Source: an uncultured Flavobacteriales bacterium
GTDB lineage: Bacteria > Bacteroidota > Bacteroidia > Flavobacteriales_D > Sanyastnellaceae
Length of the DNA stretch: 64,000 nt
Reading direction: 5' to 3'
Assembly (NCBI GenBank): GCA_938074325.1
Contig: CALJFZ010000011.1
Span: 61,161-125,160, forward strand
Below the pieces are notes generated by a model. The model searched no databases and was not told the origin of the DNA. It saw only the letters and a list, made by a program, of their open reading frames with translations. The number at the start of each line of letters is the position of its first letter. Position 1 is the first letter of the stretch. Below are positions 20,011-28,247 of the stretch, one piece after another. The position numbers were made by a program, and so were the translations under genes.

Positions 20011-21039
20011 ATGTACCAAATGCTCAAACCACTCATTTTCAAGTTACAACCTGAAAAGGCACACGAATGGACCATGTCGTTATTGGTCATGGCTTGCTCA
20101 ATTCCGGGTGTAGGTGCGTTGTTGCGGGCCTTTTATTCTGTGAAATCGGAGGTGTTGGAAGTTGAAGTTGCTGGATTGAAATTTCCCAATCCTGTCGGGT
20201 TGGCGGCGGGGTTTGACAAAGACGCGAAGTGGTTGAAGCAGATGCGGGTTTTGGGTTTTGGGTTCGTCGAGATTGGAACCATTACGCCCTTGCCGCAGGA
20301 CGGCAATCCCCAACCGCGTTTGTTTCGATTGCCCGAGGACAAAGGCATTATCAATCGGATGGGATTCAACAACTCCGGAATGGTGGCAGCAGCGAGTCGG
20401 CTGCGTCGTCGGCCCGATGGCTTGATCGTAGGAGGCAACATCGGTAAGAATAAAATCACCCCAAACGCTGAGGCAGAGTCCGATTACGTGAAGTGTTTCA
20501 ACGCCCTGTACGATTATGTGGATTATTTCGTGGTGAACGTGAGCTCTCCCAACACGCCGGGCCTCCGGGAATTGCAAGAGAAGGAGCCGTTGCAGCGGTT
20601 GCTGGAGACCCTCATGACGGAGAACGGTCGACGCGACGTTCAGCGACCCATTTTTCTGAAAATTGCGCCGGACCTCACCGATGATCAGCTCGATGACATT
20701 GTTGATTTGGTTCAAGCAGCGGGAATTGCAGGAGTCATCGCAACGAACACCACCATCTCACGGGAAGGCCTGAAGACACCTGCGTCGGATGTGGAGCGCA
20801 TGGGTGCTGGCGGTCTGAGCGGAGCTCCGGTGCGAGAGCGGTCGACCGAGGTCATCAAGTACCTGCACAGCAAATCAAATGGGGCATTTCCCATCATCGG
20901 GGTTGGCGGCATTTGCAACGCGGAGGATGCGAAAGAGAAATTGGACGCAGGAGCAAGTTTGGTCCAGGTCTATTCCGGTTTGATCCACGAAGGACCTGCC
21001 TTGGTGAAACGAATCAACCGCGGCTTGCTCGCCGGGTAA
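20011..21039 (+). CDS. pyrD: Dihydroorotate dehydrogenase (quinone)
   Basis: [48 protein letters not shown]. Confidence 0.95.
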   Translation: MYQMLKPLIFKLQPEKAHEWTMSLLVMACSIPGVGALLRAFYSVKSEVLEVEVAGLKFPNPVGLAAGFDKDAKWLKQMRVLGFGFVEIGTITPLPQDGNPQPRLFRLPEDKGIINRMGFNNSGMVAAASRLRRRPDGLIVGGNIGKNKITPNAEAESDYVKCFNALYDYVDYFVVNVSSPNTPGLRELQEKEPLQRLLETLMTENGRRDVQRPIFLKIAPDLTDDQLDDIVDLVQAAGIAGVIATNTTISREGLKTPASDVERMGAGGLSGAPVRERSTEVIKYLHSKSNGAFPIIGVGGICNAEDAKEKLDAGASLVQVYSGLIHEGPALVKRINRGLLAG

Positions 21040-21041
21040 GC

Positions 21042-21911
21042 CTACCCCCAAGCCTCCTCGAAGCTGGGCGCCAAATCCTTCGCCCGTATGCCCTTTTCGG
21101 TTTGCTGCAATCGGCAGCAGGCGTGGGCGGCATCGTGTTCGAAAAACAGCATCCAATCCTCTTGGAATGCTTGTTCTAACAGCAGCGCTTTTTCGTCCAT
21201 CGTGAGCAGGGGGCGGGTATCGTAGCCAATGACCCACGCCATAGGTAAATGGGCGGCTGCAGGAGTCAAGTCGGCCATGTACGCGACTTTCGTTCCCCGA
21301 TAGGAGATGACAGGGAGCATCTGACTTTCTGTGTGTCCATCTGCGAAAAAGATGTCCAAGCCGGGATACCGTGCACCAAAAGGTTCCTTGTTCCAACGTC
21401 CTGCTCGGTCGATGAAGTGGAGCTGCCCGCTTTGCTCAAGGGGCAGCAAGTTTTCGCTGAGGAAACTGGCCTTCTCGCGCGGGTTGGGGTTGATGGCCCA
21501 GTCCCAATGGCGTGCGCAGGTCCAAAATTTGGCGTTCGGAAATGCCGGTTTGAAGCCGCCTTTCCCGTCGCGTTCAACGGCTCCTCCGACATGGTCAAAG
21601 TGCAAATGGGTCAGCAATACGTCCGTGATGTCCGCTCTGGAAAACCCTCGTGCAGCCAGCGATTTGTCGAGGGAGTCATCGCCATGCAGGTGGTAGTGGC
21701 TGAAGAATTTTTCCGACTGCTTGGAGCCAATTCCTGTGTCGATGAGCAGCAGATTTTCTCCGTGTTCAACGAGCAAGCAGCGCATGGCCCAAGAACACAA
21801 ATTATTCGAATCTGCTTGGATGTACCGGGACCACAATGATTTTGGAACAACACCGAACATGGCGCCTCCGTCCAGCATGAAATTTCCCGTGTGAATGGTA
21901 TGGAGCTGCAT
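21042..21911 (-). CDS. MBL-fold metallo-hydrolase
   Basis: LLTHLHFDHVGG, MADLTPAAAHLPMAWVIGYD. Confidence 0.88.
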   Translation of the reverse strand: MQLHTIHTGNFMLDGGAMFGVVPKSLWSRYIQADSNNLCSWAMRCLLVEHGENLLLIDTGIGSKQSEKFFSHYHLHGDDSLDKSLAARGFSRADITDVLLTHLHFDHVGGAVERDGKGGFKPAFPNAKFWTCARHWDWAINPNPREKASFLSENLLPLEQSGQLHFIDRAGRWNKEPFGARYPGLDIFFADGHTESQMLPVISYRGTKVAYMADLTPAAAHLPMAWVIGYDTRPLLTMDEKALLLEQAFQEDWMLFFEHDAAHACCRLQQTEKGIRAKDLAPSFEEAWG

Positions 21912-21921
21912 GGAGGTGAAG

Positions 21922-22641
21922 TTAGGGTAGAAGCAAAGCGCAGGCCATGGCAACCATGAGAAGGTCTTCGATGATGGTGACGGTGCTCATCGGCAGGTTG
22001 AATACAGTGCCCAGGCAAGCGCATTGGATGTGTTGCTTCTGGGACACGGCGAGGATGACGCCAATGGCACTAAATCCCATCAATACCACCGTGCTCAATG
22101 CGACAGCAAACGTACCGCCCCAAAAAGCCCAAGCCAACCCCAGTCCCAATTCCAGAAATGGATAGGCATATCCGTAGGCGGGGAGGGCTTTGGCCAGCAG
22201 GTCATACGAACGATAGCTCGTGGCAAACCCTTGGATGTCCAAGAATTTGAAGAATGAGAAGACCAAGAAGAATCCGCCCATGAATGCTTCCATCCAAGTG
22301 GTCATGGTGCCATCGGTCTTCCAACAGATTCCCGTGGCGACAGCTGAAACGAACAGTCCGATGAGGATCAACGGCCAGTAGGTGCGCCAATGAACCGGCT
22401 TCAATTTTGGCGAAGACGGGGCAGAGAAGTCAGGTGCATCACTTACCGCATATTTCGGGTAAGGGGCAAGCGCCATCGCGGCCTCGTCTCGCAAAATTGC
22501 CCGCTCGGCTTGGAGAGCGGCAACCTTGGAATCCAGGTTGATTTCAACGGCTGATACCCCTTCGATTTGCTGAAGCGTGTGGGAGACTTTAGCGGCACAT
22601 CCGCTGCACGTCATTCCATCAATTTTAAACGTGGATTTCAT
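21922..22641 (-). CDS. HMA domain fused to MauE/DoxX-like membrane protein
   Basis: N-terminal MKSTFKIDGMTCSGCAAKVSHTLQQIEGV followed by hydrophobic MauE/DoxX-type helices. Confidence 0.82.
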   Translation of the reverse strand: MKSTFKIDGMTCSGCAAKVSHTLQQIEGVSAVEINLDSKVAALQAERAILRDEAAMALAPYPKYAVSDAPDFSAPSSPKLKPVHWRTYWPLILIGLFVSAVATGICWKTDGTMTTWMEAFMGGFFLVFSFFKFLDIQGFATSYRSYDLLAKALPAYGYAYPFLELGLGLAWAFWGGTFAVALSTVVLMGFSAIGVILAVSQKQHIQCACLGTVFNLPMSTVTIIEDLLMVAMACALLLP

Positions 22642-22718
22642 GCAGCGAAGTTAGCAGTTTGGCAGTGAAAGACATCCCATTGAAGCCTATTTTTGCACTG
22701 CACAAAATCACCTAGGAA

Positions 22719-24095
22719 ATGCGTTTGAACGAACTCACCGCTTTGTCTCCCATCGACGGCCGATACCGGAAAAAGACTGATGCCCTTGCGGCGTACTTAT
22801 CCGAATGGGGATTGATGAAATACCGCGTGGAAGTGGAGGTCGAGTATTTCTTGGCCTTGGTAGAGCAACCTGCATTGGGCTTGCCCAGCATGGATGCGGC
22901 GTTGAAAGAGCAGCTCCGTGGCATCTACCGAGACTTCTCGGAAGCGGATGCGGCGAAAATCAAGGAATTCGAGCGGGTGACCAACCACGACGTTAAAGCG
23001 GTTGAGTATTTCATTAAGGAGCGCATGACAGCGTTGGGGTGTGGCGATATTCAAGAGTTTGTGCATTTTGGATTGACTTCACAGGATGTGAACAACACGT
23101 CCATTCCTTTGTCGCTCAAGCGCGCGACCGAGGAGGTGCTCATCCCGCTGTTGGAATCCACCCGCAGCATGCTGGTTGGGCAGGCCAGAGAGTGGCGAGA
23201 CATTCCCATGTTGGCCCGAACCCACGGTCAGCCGGCTTCTCCCGTCACGTTGGGAAAAGAGTGGGCCGTGTTTGTAGACCGTTTGGACATCCAGTTGCGC
23301 AAGTTGAAGGCCTTGGATTACCCAGCTAAATTTGGCGGAGCTACAGGCCAATTCAACGCTCACGTCGCTGCGTATCCAGCCGTGGATTGGATCGGTTTTG
23401 CCAATGCGTTTGTTGAAGGTCAACTTGGACTCACGCGCAGTCAGATCACTACGCAAATTGAGCATTACGATGGCTTGGCGGAATGGTGCGATGCCGTGCG
23501 CCGGATCCATGTGATCCTCATGGATTTGTGCAAAGATGCGTGGACATACATCAGCCATGAATACTTCAAGCAGAGGATCAAGGCAGGCGAAGTAGGCAGC
23601 AGCGCAATGCCGCACAAAGTGAACCCCATCGACTTTGAAAATGCCGAGGGCAATTGGGGGGTGGCCAATGCCGTACTCCAACACTTTGCGGAGAAATTGC
23701 CCATCAGCCGCCTTCAGCGGGACCTGACCGATTCAACCGTTTTGAGAAACCTCAGTGTGCCGCTTGGTCATAGCCTCGTCGCCCTTCAGTCGTTGCAAAA
23801 AGGATTGGACAAGTTGCTCCTCAATCCCCAAGCCATACAGGCCGATTTGGAAGCGAATTGGGCCATTGTCGCCGAGGGCATTCAAACGATTTTGCGCCGG
23901 GAGGGGTACCCCAAACCCTATGAGGCCTTGAAGGCGCTTACACGTCAGAACACGACGATCGATGAAGCGAGCATCCGGGCATTCATTGCGACGTTGGAGG
24001 TGTCGGAAGAAATAAAGGAGGAACTCTTTCGTTTGTCCCCGAGTAACTACATTGGGCTGTCCACTCAGTTGGTGGATGGATTGAAGGATCACTGA
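22719..24095 (+). CDS. purB: Adenylosuccinate lyase
   Basis: LSPIDGRY, FGLTSQDVNNT, ARTHGQPASPVTLGKE, GSSAMPHKVNPIDFENAEGN. Confidence 0.96.
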   Translation: MRLNELTALSPIDGRYRKKTDALAAYLSEWGLMKYRVEVEVEYFLALVEQPALGLPSMDAALKEQLRGIYRDFSEADAAKIKEFERVTNHDVKAVEYFIKERMTALGCGDIQEFVHFGLTSQDVNNTSIPLSLKRATEEVLIPLLESTRSMLVGQAREWRDIPMLARTHGQPASPVTLGKEWAVFVDRLDIQLRKLKALDYPAKFGGATGQFNAHVAAYPAVDWIGFANAFVEGQLGLTRSQITTQIEHYDGLAEWCDAVRRIHVILMDLCKDAWTYISHEYFKQRIKAGEVGSSAMPHKVNPIDFENAEGNWGVANAVLQHFAEKLPISRLQRDLTDSTVLRNLSVPLGHSLVALQSLQKGLDKLLLNPQAIQADLEANWAIVAEGIQTILRREGYPKPYEALKALTRQNTTIDEASIRAFIATLEVSEEIKEELFRLSPSNYIGLSTQLVDGLKDH

Positions 24096-24096
24096 T

Positions 24097-25911
24097 TTGA
24101 AGCGATTGCGGGAGTTAATTGGGTATGTGTTGCCGTACAAGGCCAACTTGGCGGTGAACATCATCTGCAATGTCCTCAACGCCTTCCTGTCCCTGTTTAC
24201 ATTCCTCAGCGTTGTTCCCTTCCTTCGGATCCTGTTCGGAGGCGGTGAGTTGACCCCAACGTTGGATTCAGAGGCCGCTGTTATAGAACAGCTCAGTGGT
24301 CAATTCGACGCGTTCGTGCGAACAGCCGGCGCAGAGACCGCATTGCTTTGGATTTGTATCGGAATTGTGTGCATCACCGTGCTGAAGAATGTAGTAGGGT
24401 ACGCGGCGTTGTTCTCGCTGGCGACCATCCGAACAGGCGTGAGTCGCGATTTGCGCGATGCGATGTATGCCAAAGTGTTGCGGTTGCCCATGTCGTGGTA
24501 CACCGATGCTCGAAAGGGAGATGCCATCAGCCGAATGACCAACGATTTGATGGAGGTGGAGTTCAGCATCATTGGCACGGTTGAAATCCTGTTCAAGTCA
24601 CCCATTGCCATCGCGGTTTCACTCGGCACGCTTTTTTACTTGAGCTGGGAGCTCACCCTGTTTTCCATTTTGTTTCTGCCGCTCAGTGGCTACGTGATCA
24701 GCCGGATTGCAAAAAGCCTGAAGTACGCGGCGCGCAAAGGCAAGGAGGAACTCGGCGGGTTGGTATCCATTCTGGATGAAACGCTTTCGGGCATGGCGGT
24801 GGTCAAGGCATTCCACGCGGAGGAACGCTTTCATGCGCGATTCGATGCCTCCAATCAGCGGTTCTTCAAATTGATGCGCCGGCTTTACAAGCGGGAGTAT
24901 TTGTCGTCCCCTGTTTCGGAAACGGTTTCATTGACTGTGATGGCGGTGCTGTTGTGGTTTGGGGGGAAATTGGTGTTGGATGGGAGCGGCGGATTGACCG
25001 GAGATTGGTTCATCGGATACTTGGTTGTTTTCTCGCAAATCATCCCACCTGCACGCGCCATCAGCGATGGTTGGTTCCGCATTCAAAAAGGAGCAGCCTC
25101 ATTGGATCGCCTCGATGAAATCCTGGATGCCGCGGAGGAGGTCAATAATGGAAGCACGAAGGCTCTACCCTTGGAGTCGGCCATTCGCTTTGAGGGCATC
25201 TCATTTGCCTACGCTGGAGAGGAAGTGCTGTCGGACGTGAGCTTTGAGGTCAAGAAAGGCGAGACGGTGGCATTGGTCGGCCCAAGCGGTTCCGGCAAGA
25301 CCACGCTCATCCATTTGTTGGCCCGCTTTTACGATACCCAAACAGGCTCCATTACCTGGGATGGAGCCTCCATTGATTCGTTCGAAACGGCAGGCTATCG
25401 AGCACAGTTGGGACTGGTAACGCAGGAGTCAAGGCTGTTCAACGCGACCGTCGCGCAAAACATCGATCTGGCCTCGTTGGCAGGCGATGAGGCTGATATG
25501 GAGCGACTTGCCGATGCTGCCGATGCCGCCAATGCAACCGAGTTCATTGAAAACATGGACGGTCAGTGGGCGGCCAATGTGGGAGACAGCGGAGGCAAGC
25601 TCAGTGGAGGTCAGCGGCAACGGTTGAGCATCGCCCGTGCGTTGTACAAAGACCCGCCGGTATTGCTTCTCGATGAAGCGACGTCGGCATTGGATACCGC
25701 TTCAGAGCACAAGGTCCAGCAGGCCATAGGCCGTCTGATGGAAGGTCGAACCAGCTTGGTGGTTGCACATCGATTGAGCACCATCCGAAACGCAGACAAA
25801 ATCATTGTACTGGATCGAGGCCGCATCATCGAAACCGGAACGCACGAGGAGTTGATGAGCAAGGGCGGCTTGTACCACAAGCTGGTTACCATGCAAAACG
25901 TACACGACTGA
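24097..25911 (+). CDS. ABC transporter ATP-binding/permease (MsbA-like)
   Basis: TM region plus GPSGSGKTTLIHLL, LSGGQRQRLSIARAL, LLDEATSALD; TTG start 1 nt after purB stop. Confidence 0.93.
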   Translation: MKRLRELIGYVLPYKANLAVNIICNVLNAFLSLFTFLSVVPFLRILFGGGELTPTLDSEAAVIEQLSGQFDAFVRTAGAETALLWICIGIVCITVLKNVVGYAALFSLATIRTGVSRDLRDAMYAKVLRLPMSWYTDARKGDAISRMTNDLMEVEFSIIGTVEILFKSPIAIAVSLGTLFYLSWELTLFSILFLPLSGYVISRIAKSLKYAARKGKEELGGLVSILDETLSGMAVVKAFHAEERFHARFDASNQRFFKLMRRLYKREYLSSPVSETVSLTVMAVLLWFGGKLVLDGSGGLTGDWFIGYLVVFSQIIPPARAISDGWFRIQKGAASLDRLDEILDAAEEVNNGSTKALPLESAIRFEGISFAYAGEEVLSDVSFEVKKGETVALVGPSGSGKTTLIHLLARFYDTQTGSITWDGASIDSFETAGYRAQLGLVTQESRLFNATVAQNIDLASLAGDEADMERLADAADAANATEFIENMDGQWAANVGDSGGKLSGGQRQRLSIARALYKDPPVLLLDEATSALDTASEHKVQQAIGRLMEGRTSLVVAHRLSTIRNADKIIVLDRGRIIETGTHEELMSKGGLYHKLVTMQNVHD

Positions 25912-25920
25912 CCCGAAACA

Positions 25921-26310
25921 ATGTCCAGGAAAAAGACCCGCATCGGCGCTCTACTCAACAACCGTTGTCCTAAGTGCTATGAAGGCAAGATGTTCAGTGC
26001 CCGCGCGTACGATTTGAAGCGCGTCAGCGAAATGCCTAAGAATTGTCCCGTTTGTGGAGAGGATTTCGGGCGTGAGCCTGGCTTTTACTTTGGTGCGGCC
26101 TATGTCTCTTATGCGCTCACCGTTGCGCTCTGGATTGCCCTGTTTGTAGCGCTTACCTGTTTTGATTGGTGGGGCTGGATGGCATTCTCGTTTTTTGACG
26201 ATGTGCCGTTTTTCTTAACCACCGGCATTGGCCTACTCGTGGTGCTCATGCCGGTGTTGATGCGACTGAGCCGTTCGATTTGGCTCCACATGTTTACCAA
26301 GCACGATTGA
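25921..26310 (+). CDS. DUF983 family protein
   Basis: NNRCPKCYEGKMF, CPVCGEDFGREPGFYFGAAYVSYA. Confidence 0.85.
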   Translation: MSRKKTRIGALLNNRCPKCYEGKMFSARAYDLKRVSEMPKNCPVCGEDFGREPGFYFGAAYVSYALTVALWIALFVALTCFDWWGWMAFSFFDDVPFFLTTGIGLLVVLMPVLMRLSRSIWLHMFTKHD

Positions 26311-26336
26311 TTTTTTGCGATTGGATTAAAAAATCA

Positions 26337-26364
26337 AAGGGGCCCCTCCGTTGAGGGACCCCTT
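26337..26364. terminator. Rho-independent terminator between convergent genes
   Basis: AAGGGGCCCCTC-CGTT-GAGGGACCCCTT hairpin with one internal mismatch. Confidence 0.75.
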
Positions 26365-26508
26365 CTCACCAAATCGCCTGATTCATTACGCTCTATTCGA
26401 GCGTGGCAAAACCAAAACCTAACTGCTATTACGGGGGCAGCTCTTTTTTGGTTTCACTTTTCTGAAAAAAAATCTTGATTTACCGATAAGTAGCTGAAAA
26501 TCAGCTTA

Positions 26509-27612
26509 TTATTTATCGATATTTTTTTGAGTCATCTCCTCGTTCTGCACGCGGATGCTCTCTTTGTGCACCTGTTCGAGGTATGTGGCAATGAACTCGG
26601 GTCCCAAACCGGCTGCTTTTGCCCAATCCCCTCGTGTCTCAAATACCTCCTTCCAACGACTCATCTGAAGAATGGTCATGCCGTGGCTCTTTTTGTATTG
26701 CCCAATTTCTCGGGCCAGTGTCATGCGCGCTTGAAGCAATTCAATGACCTGTTCATCGATTGAATCCATTTGCAAGCGCAATGCATCCAAGCTGGCGGAG
26801 TCCTGAGGACCGCGATGAATGTCCCGGATGGCGAGTCGCTGGAGAAGCGCACCGAATTCAGTAGGAGTGATTTGTTGATCGGCGTCACTGAGCGCCTCAC
26901 TTGGACGGCAATGGCTCTCGATCATTAAGCCATGCATTCCTAGGTCCATGGCTTTTTGGGCAACCGGCTCCAGTAAGTCTGGGCGGCCCGCGATGTGACT
27001 GGGGTCGCAGATAATCTTCAATTCGGGTTTTGCCATTTGCAAGGCAATGGCAATTTCCCACATCGGGGCGTTGCGGTATTCCTGTTGTCCATAGCGGCTG
27101 AACCCCCGGTGAATGGCCCAAACAGGTCCGTTGGTTGCTTTTTGCACGCGTTCAATCGCTCCCATCCAAAGGGGCAAGTCCGCATGCATAGGGTTTTTGA
27201 CCATTATAGGTAAGGATGTACCCTTGAGTGCGTCTGCGATTTCTTGGACGGCAAAAGGGCTTACCGTGGTGCGAGCACCAATCCACAAAACATCAATTCC
27301 GGCTTTCAAGCAGGCCTCTACGTGTTCTTTGTTGGCGACTTCGGTGGCAACCGGGATTCCGGTCTCTGCTCGCGCTTGAACCAGCCATTCCAACGCTTCG
27401 ATACCCATCCCTTCGAACGCATCGGGTCGAGTGCGTGGTTTCCAAATGCCTGCACGCAGCAAGTGCACTCCTTTTTCTTTCAGCGCAACGGCCGTCTCCA
27501 AGACTTGGTCTTGAGATTCGGCACTGCATGGTCCGCTGATCAAAAAGGGGCGTTGGACACCATGGATATTCATGGTGTTGTGCGGCGAGCCAATGGGGTT
27601 GTTCGTTACCAC
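26509..27612 (-). CDS. Bifunctional 3-deoxy-7-phosphoheptulonate synthase / chorismate mutase type II
   Basis: ISGPCSAESQDQVLETA, IWKPRTRPDAFEGMG, CDPSHIAGRPDLL; C-terminal CM domain LDALRLQMDSIDEQVIELLQARM. GTG 27612 preferred from promoter geometry; ATG 27615 is the alternative. Confidence 0.92.
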   Translation of the reverse strand: MVTNNPIGSPHNTMNIHGVQRPFLISGPCSAESQDQVLETAVALKEKGVHLLRAGIWKPRTRPDAFEGMGIEALEWLVQARAETGIPVATEVANKEHVEACLKAGIDVLWIGARTTVSPFAVQEIADALKGTSLPIMVKNPMHADLPLWMGAIERVQKATNGPVWAIHRGFSRYGQQEYRNAPMWEIAIALQMAKPELKIICDPSHIAGRPDLLEPVAQKAMDLGMHGLMIESHCRPSEALSDADQQITPTEFGALLQRLAIRDIHRGPQDSASLDALRLQMDSIDEQVIELLQARMTLAREIGQYKKSHGMTILQMSRWKEVFETRGDWAKAAGLGPEFIATYLEQVHKESIRVQNEEMTQKNIDK

Positions 27613-27699
27613 CATGCAAAGATACAGACCTTGTACCCGCAATTGGTGCTTCTGTGGATTTGAATACGTGTGTTTCTGTCACGCCTCCACAGATGGCGT

Positions 27700-27731
27700 A
27701 AAAAAAGCCTTGGCTGAGCCAAAGCTTTTTT
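27700..27731 (-). terminator. Terminator of the tRNA operon
   Basis: AAAAAAGC/GCTTTTTT plus TTGGC/GCCAA stem followed by a T tract on the minus strand. Confidence 0.75.
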
Positions 27732-27733
27732 CG

Positions 27734-27815
27734 TACCCGGAACTGGACTCGAACCAGCACGCCCGAAGGCACAGCCGCCTGAAGACTGCGCGTCTACCAA
27801 TTTCGCCACCCGGGT
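27734..27815 (-). tRNA. tRNA-Leu (CAG)
   Basis: Reverse complement ACCCGGGTGGCGAAATTGGTAGACGCGCAGTCTTCAGGCGGCTG...GGTTCGAGTCCAGTTCCGGGTA; acceptor, anticodon and T stems fold. Confidence 0.93.
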
Positions 27816-27825
27816 AGGAGTGAAG

Positions 27826-27909
27826 TGCCCAGGGCGGGACTCGAACCCGCACGCCCTAACGGACACATGGCCCTCAACCATGCCTGTCTACCAATTTCAG
27901 CACCTGGGC
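27826..27909 (-). tRNA. tRNA-Leu (GAG)
   Basis: GCCCAGGTGCTGAAATTGGTAGACAGGCATGGTTGAGGGCCATG...GGGTTCGAGTCCCGCCCTGGGCA. Confidence 0.93.
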
Positions 27910-27947
27910 GGTGCAAAAGGAAAGGCGTCGTTGACACCTTCTTTTTG

Positions 27948-28021
27948 TGACCCCTCTGGGACTCGAACCCAGGACCCTCTCATTAAAAGTGAGATGCTCT
28001 AACCAGCTGAGCTAAGAGGTC
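27948..28021 (-). tRNA. tRNA-Lys (TTT)
   Basis: GACCTCTTAGCTCAGCTGGTTAGAGCATCTCACTTTTAATGAGAGGGTCCTGGGTTCGAGTCCCAGAGGGGTCA. Confidence 0.95.
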
Positions 28022-28041
28022 ATTCCCCTGTTTCGGGGGGG

Positions 28042-28069
28042 CAAAGATAGACAGATTTTTTATCTGCAA
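28042..28069 (-). promoter_or_regulatory. tRNA operon promoter, Bacteroidota type TTG-N17-TATCTTTG
   Basis: Minus strand TTGCAGATAAAAAATCTGTCTATCTTTG just upstream of tRNA-Lys; the spacer holds the inverted repeat CAGAT-AAAAA-ATCTG. Confidence 0.75.
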
Positions 28070-28247
28070 CCCTTCGGATGCGAAAAAGTGATGAATGCAC
28101 GCACACAAAGGATTGAACGCCACAGGATTTCCGCTCGCCATTGCAACCATCGCAGTGCCGTAGTTGTTTATCTTTCGGACAAATTTCGCCTGTGGTCACA
28201 TGGTCACAGCGGAATAGGAACCCGCAAGAACACTGATACATCTGTTC

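Noticed and set aside
27734-28021. Integration hotspot or genomic island at the tRNA cluster
   Set aside because: No integrase, no repeated tRNA 3' end and only ordinary genes on either side.
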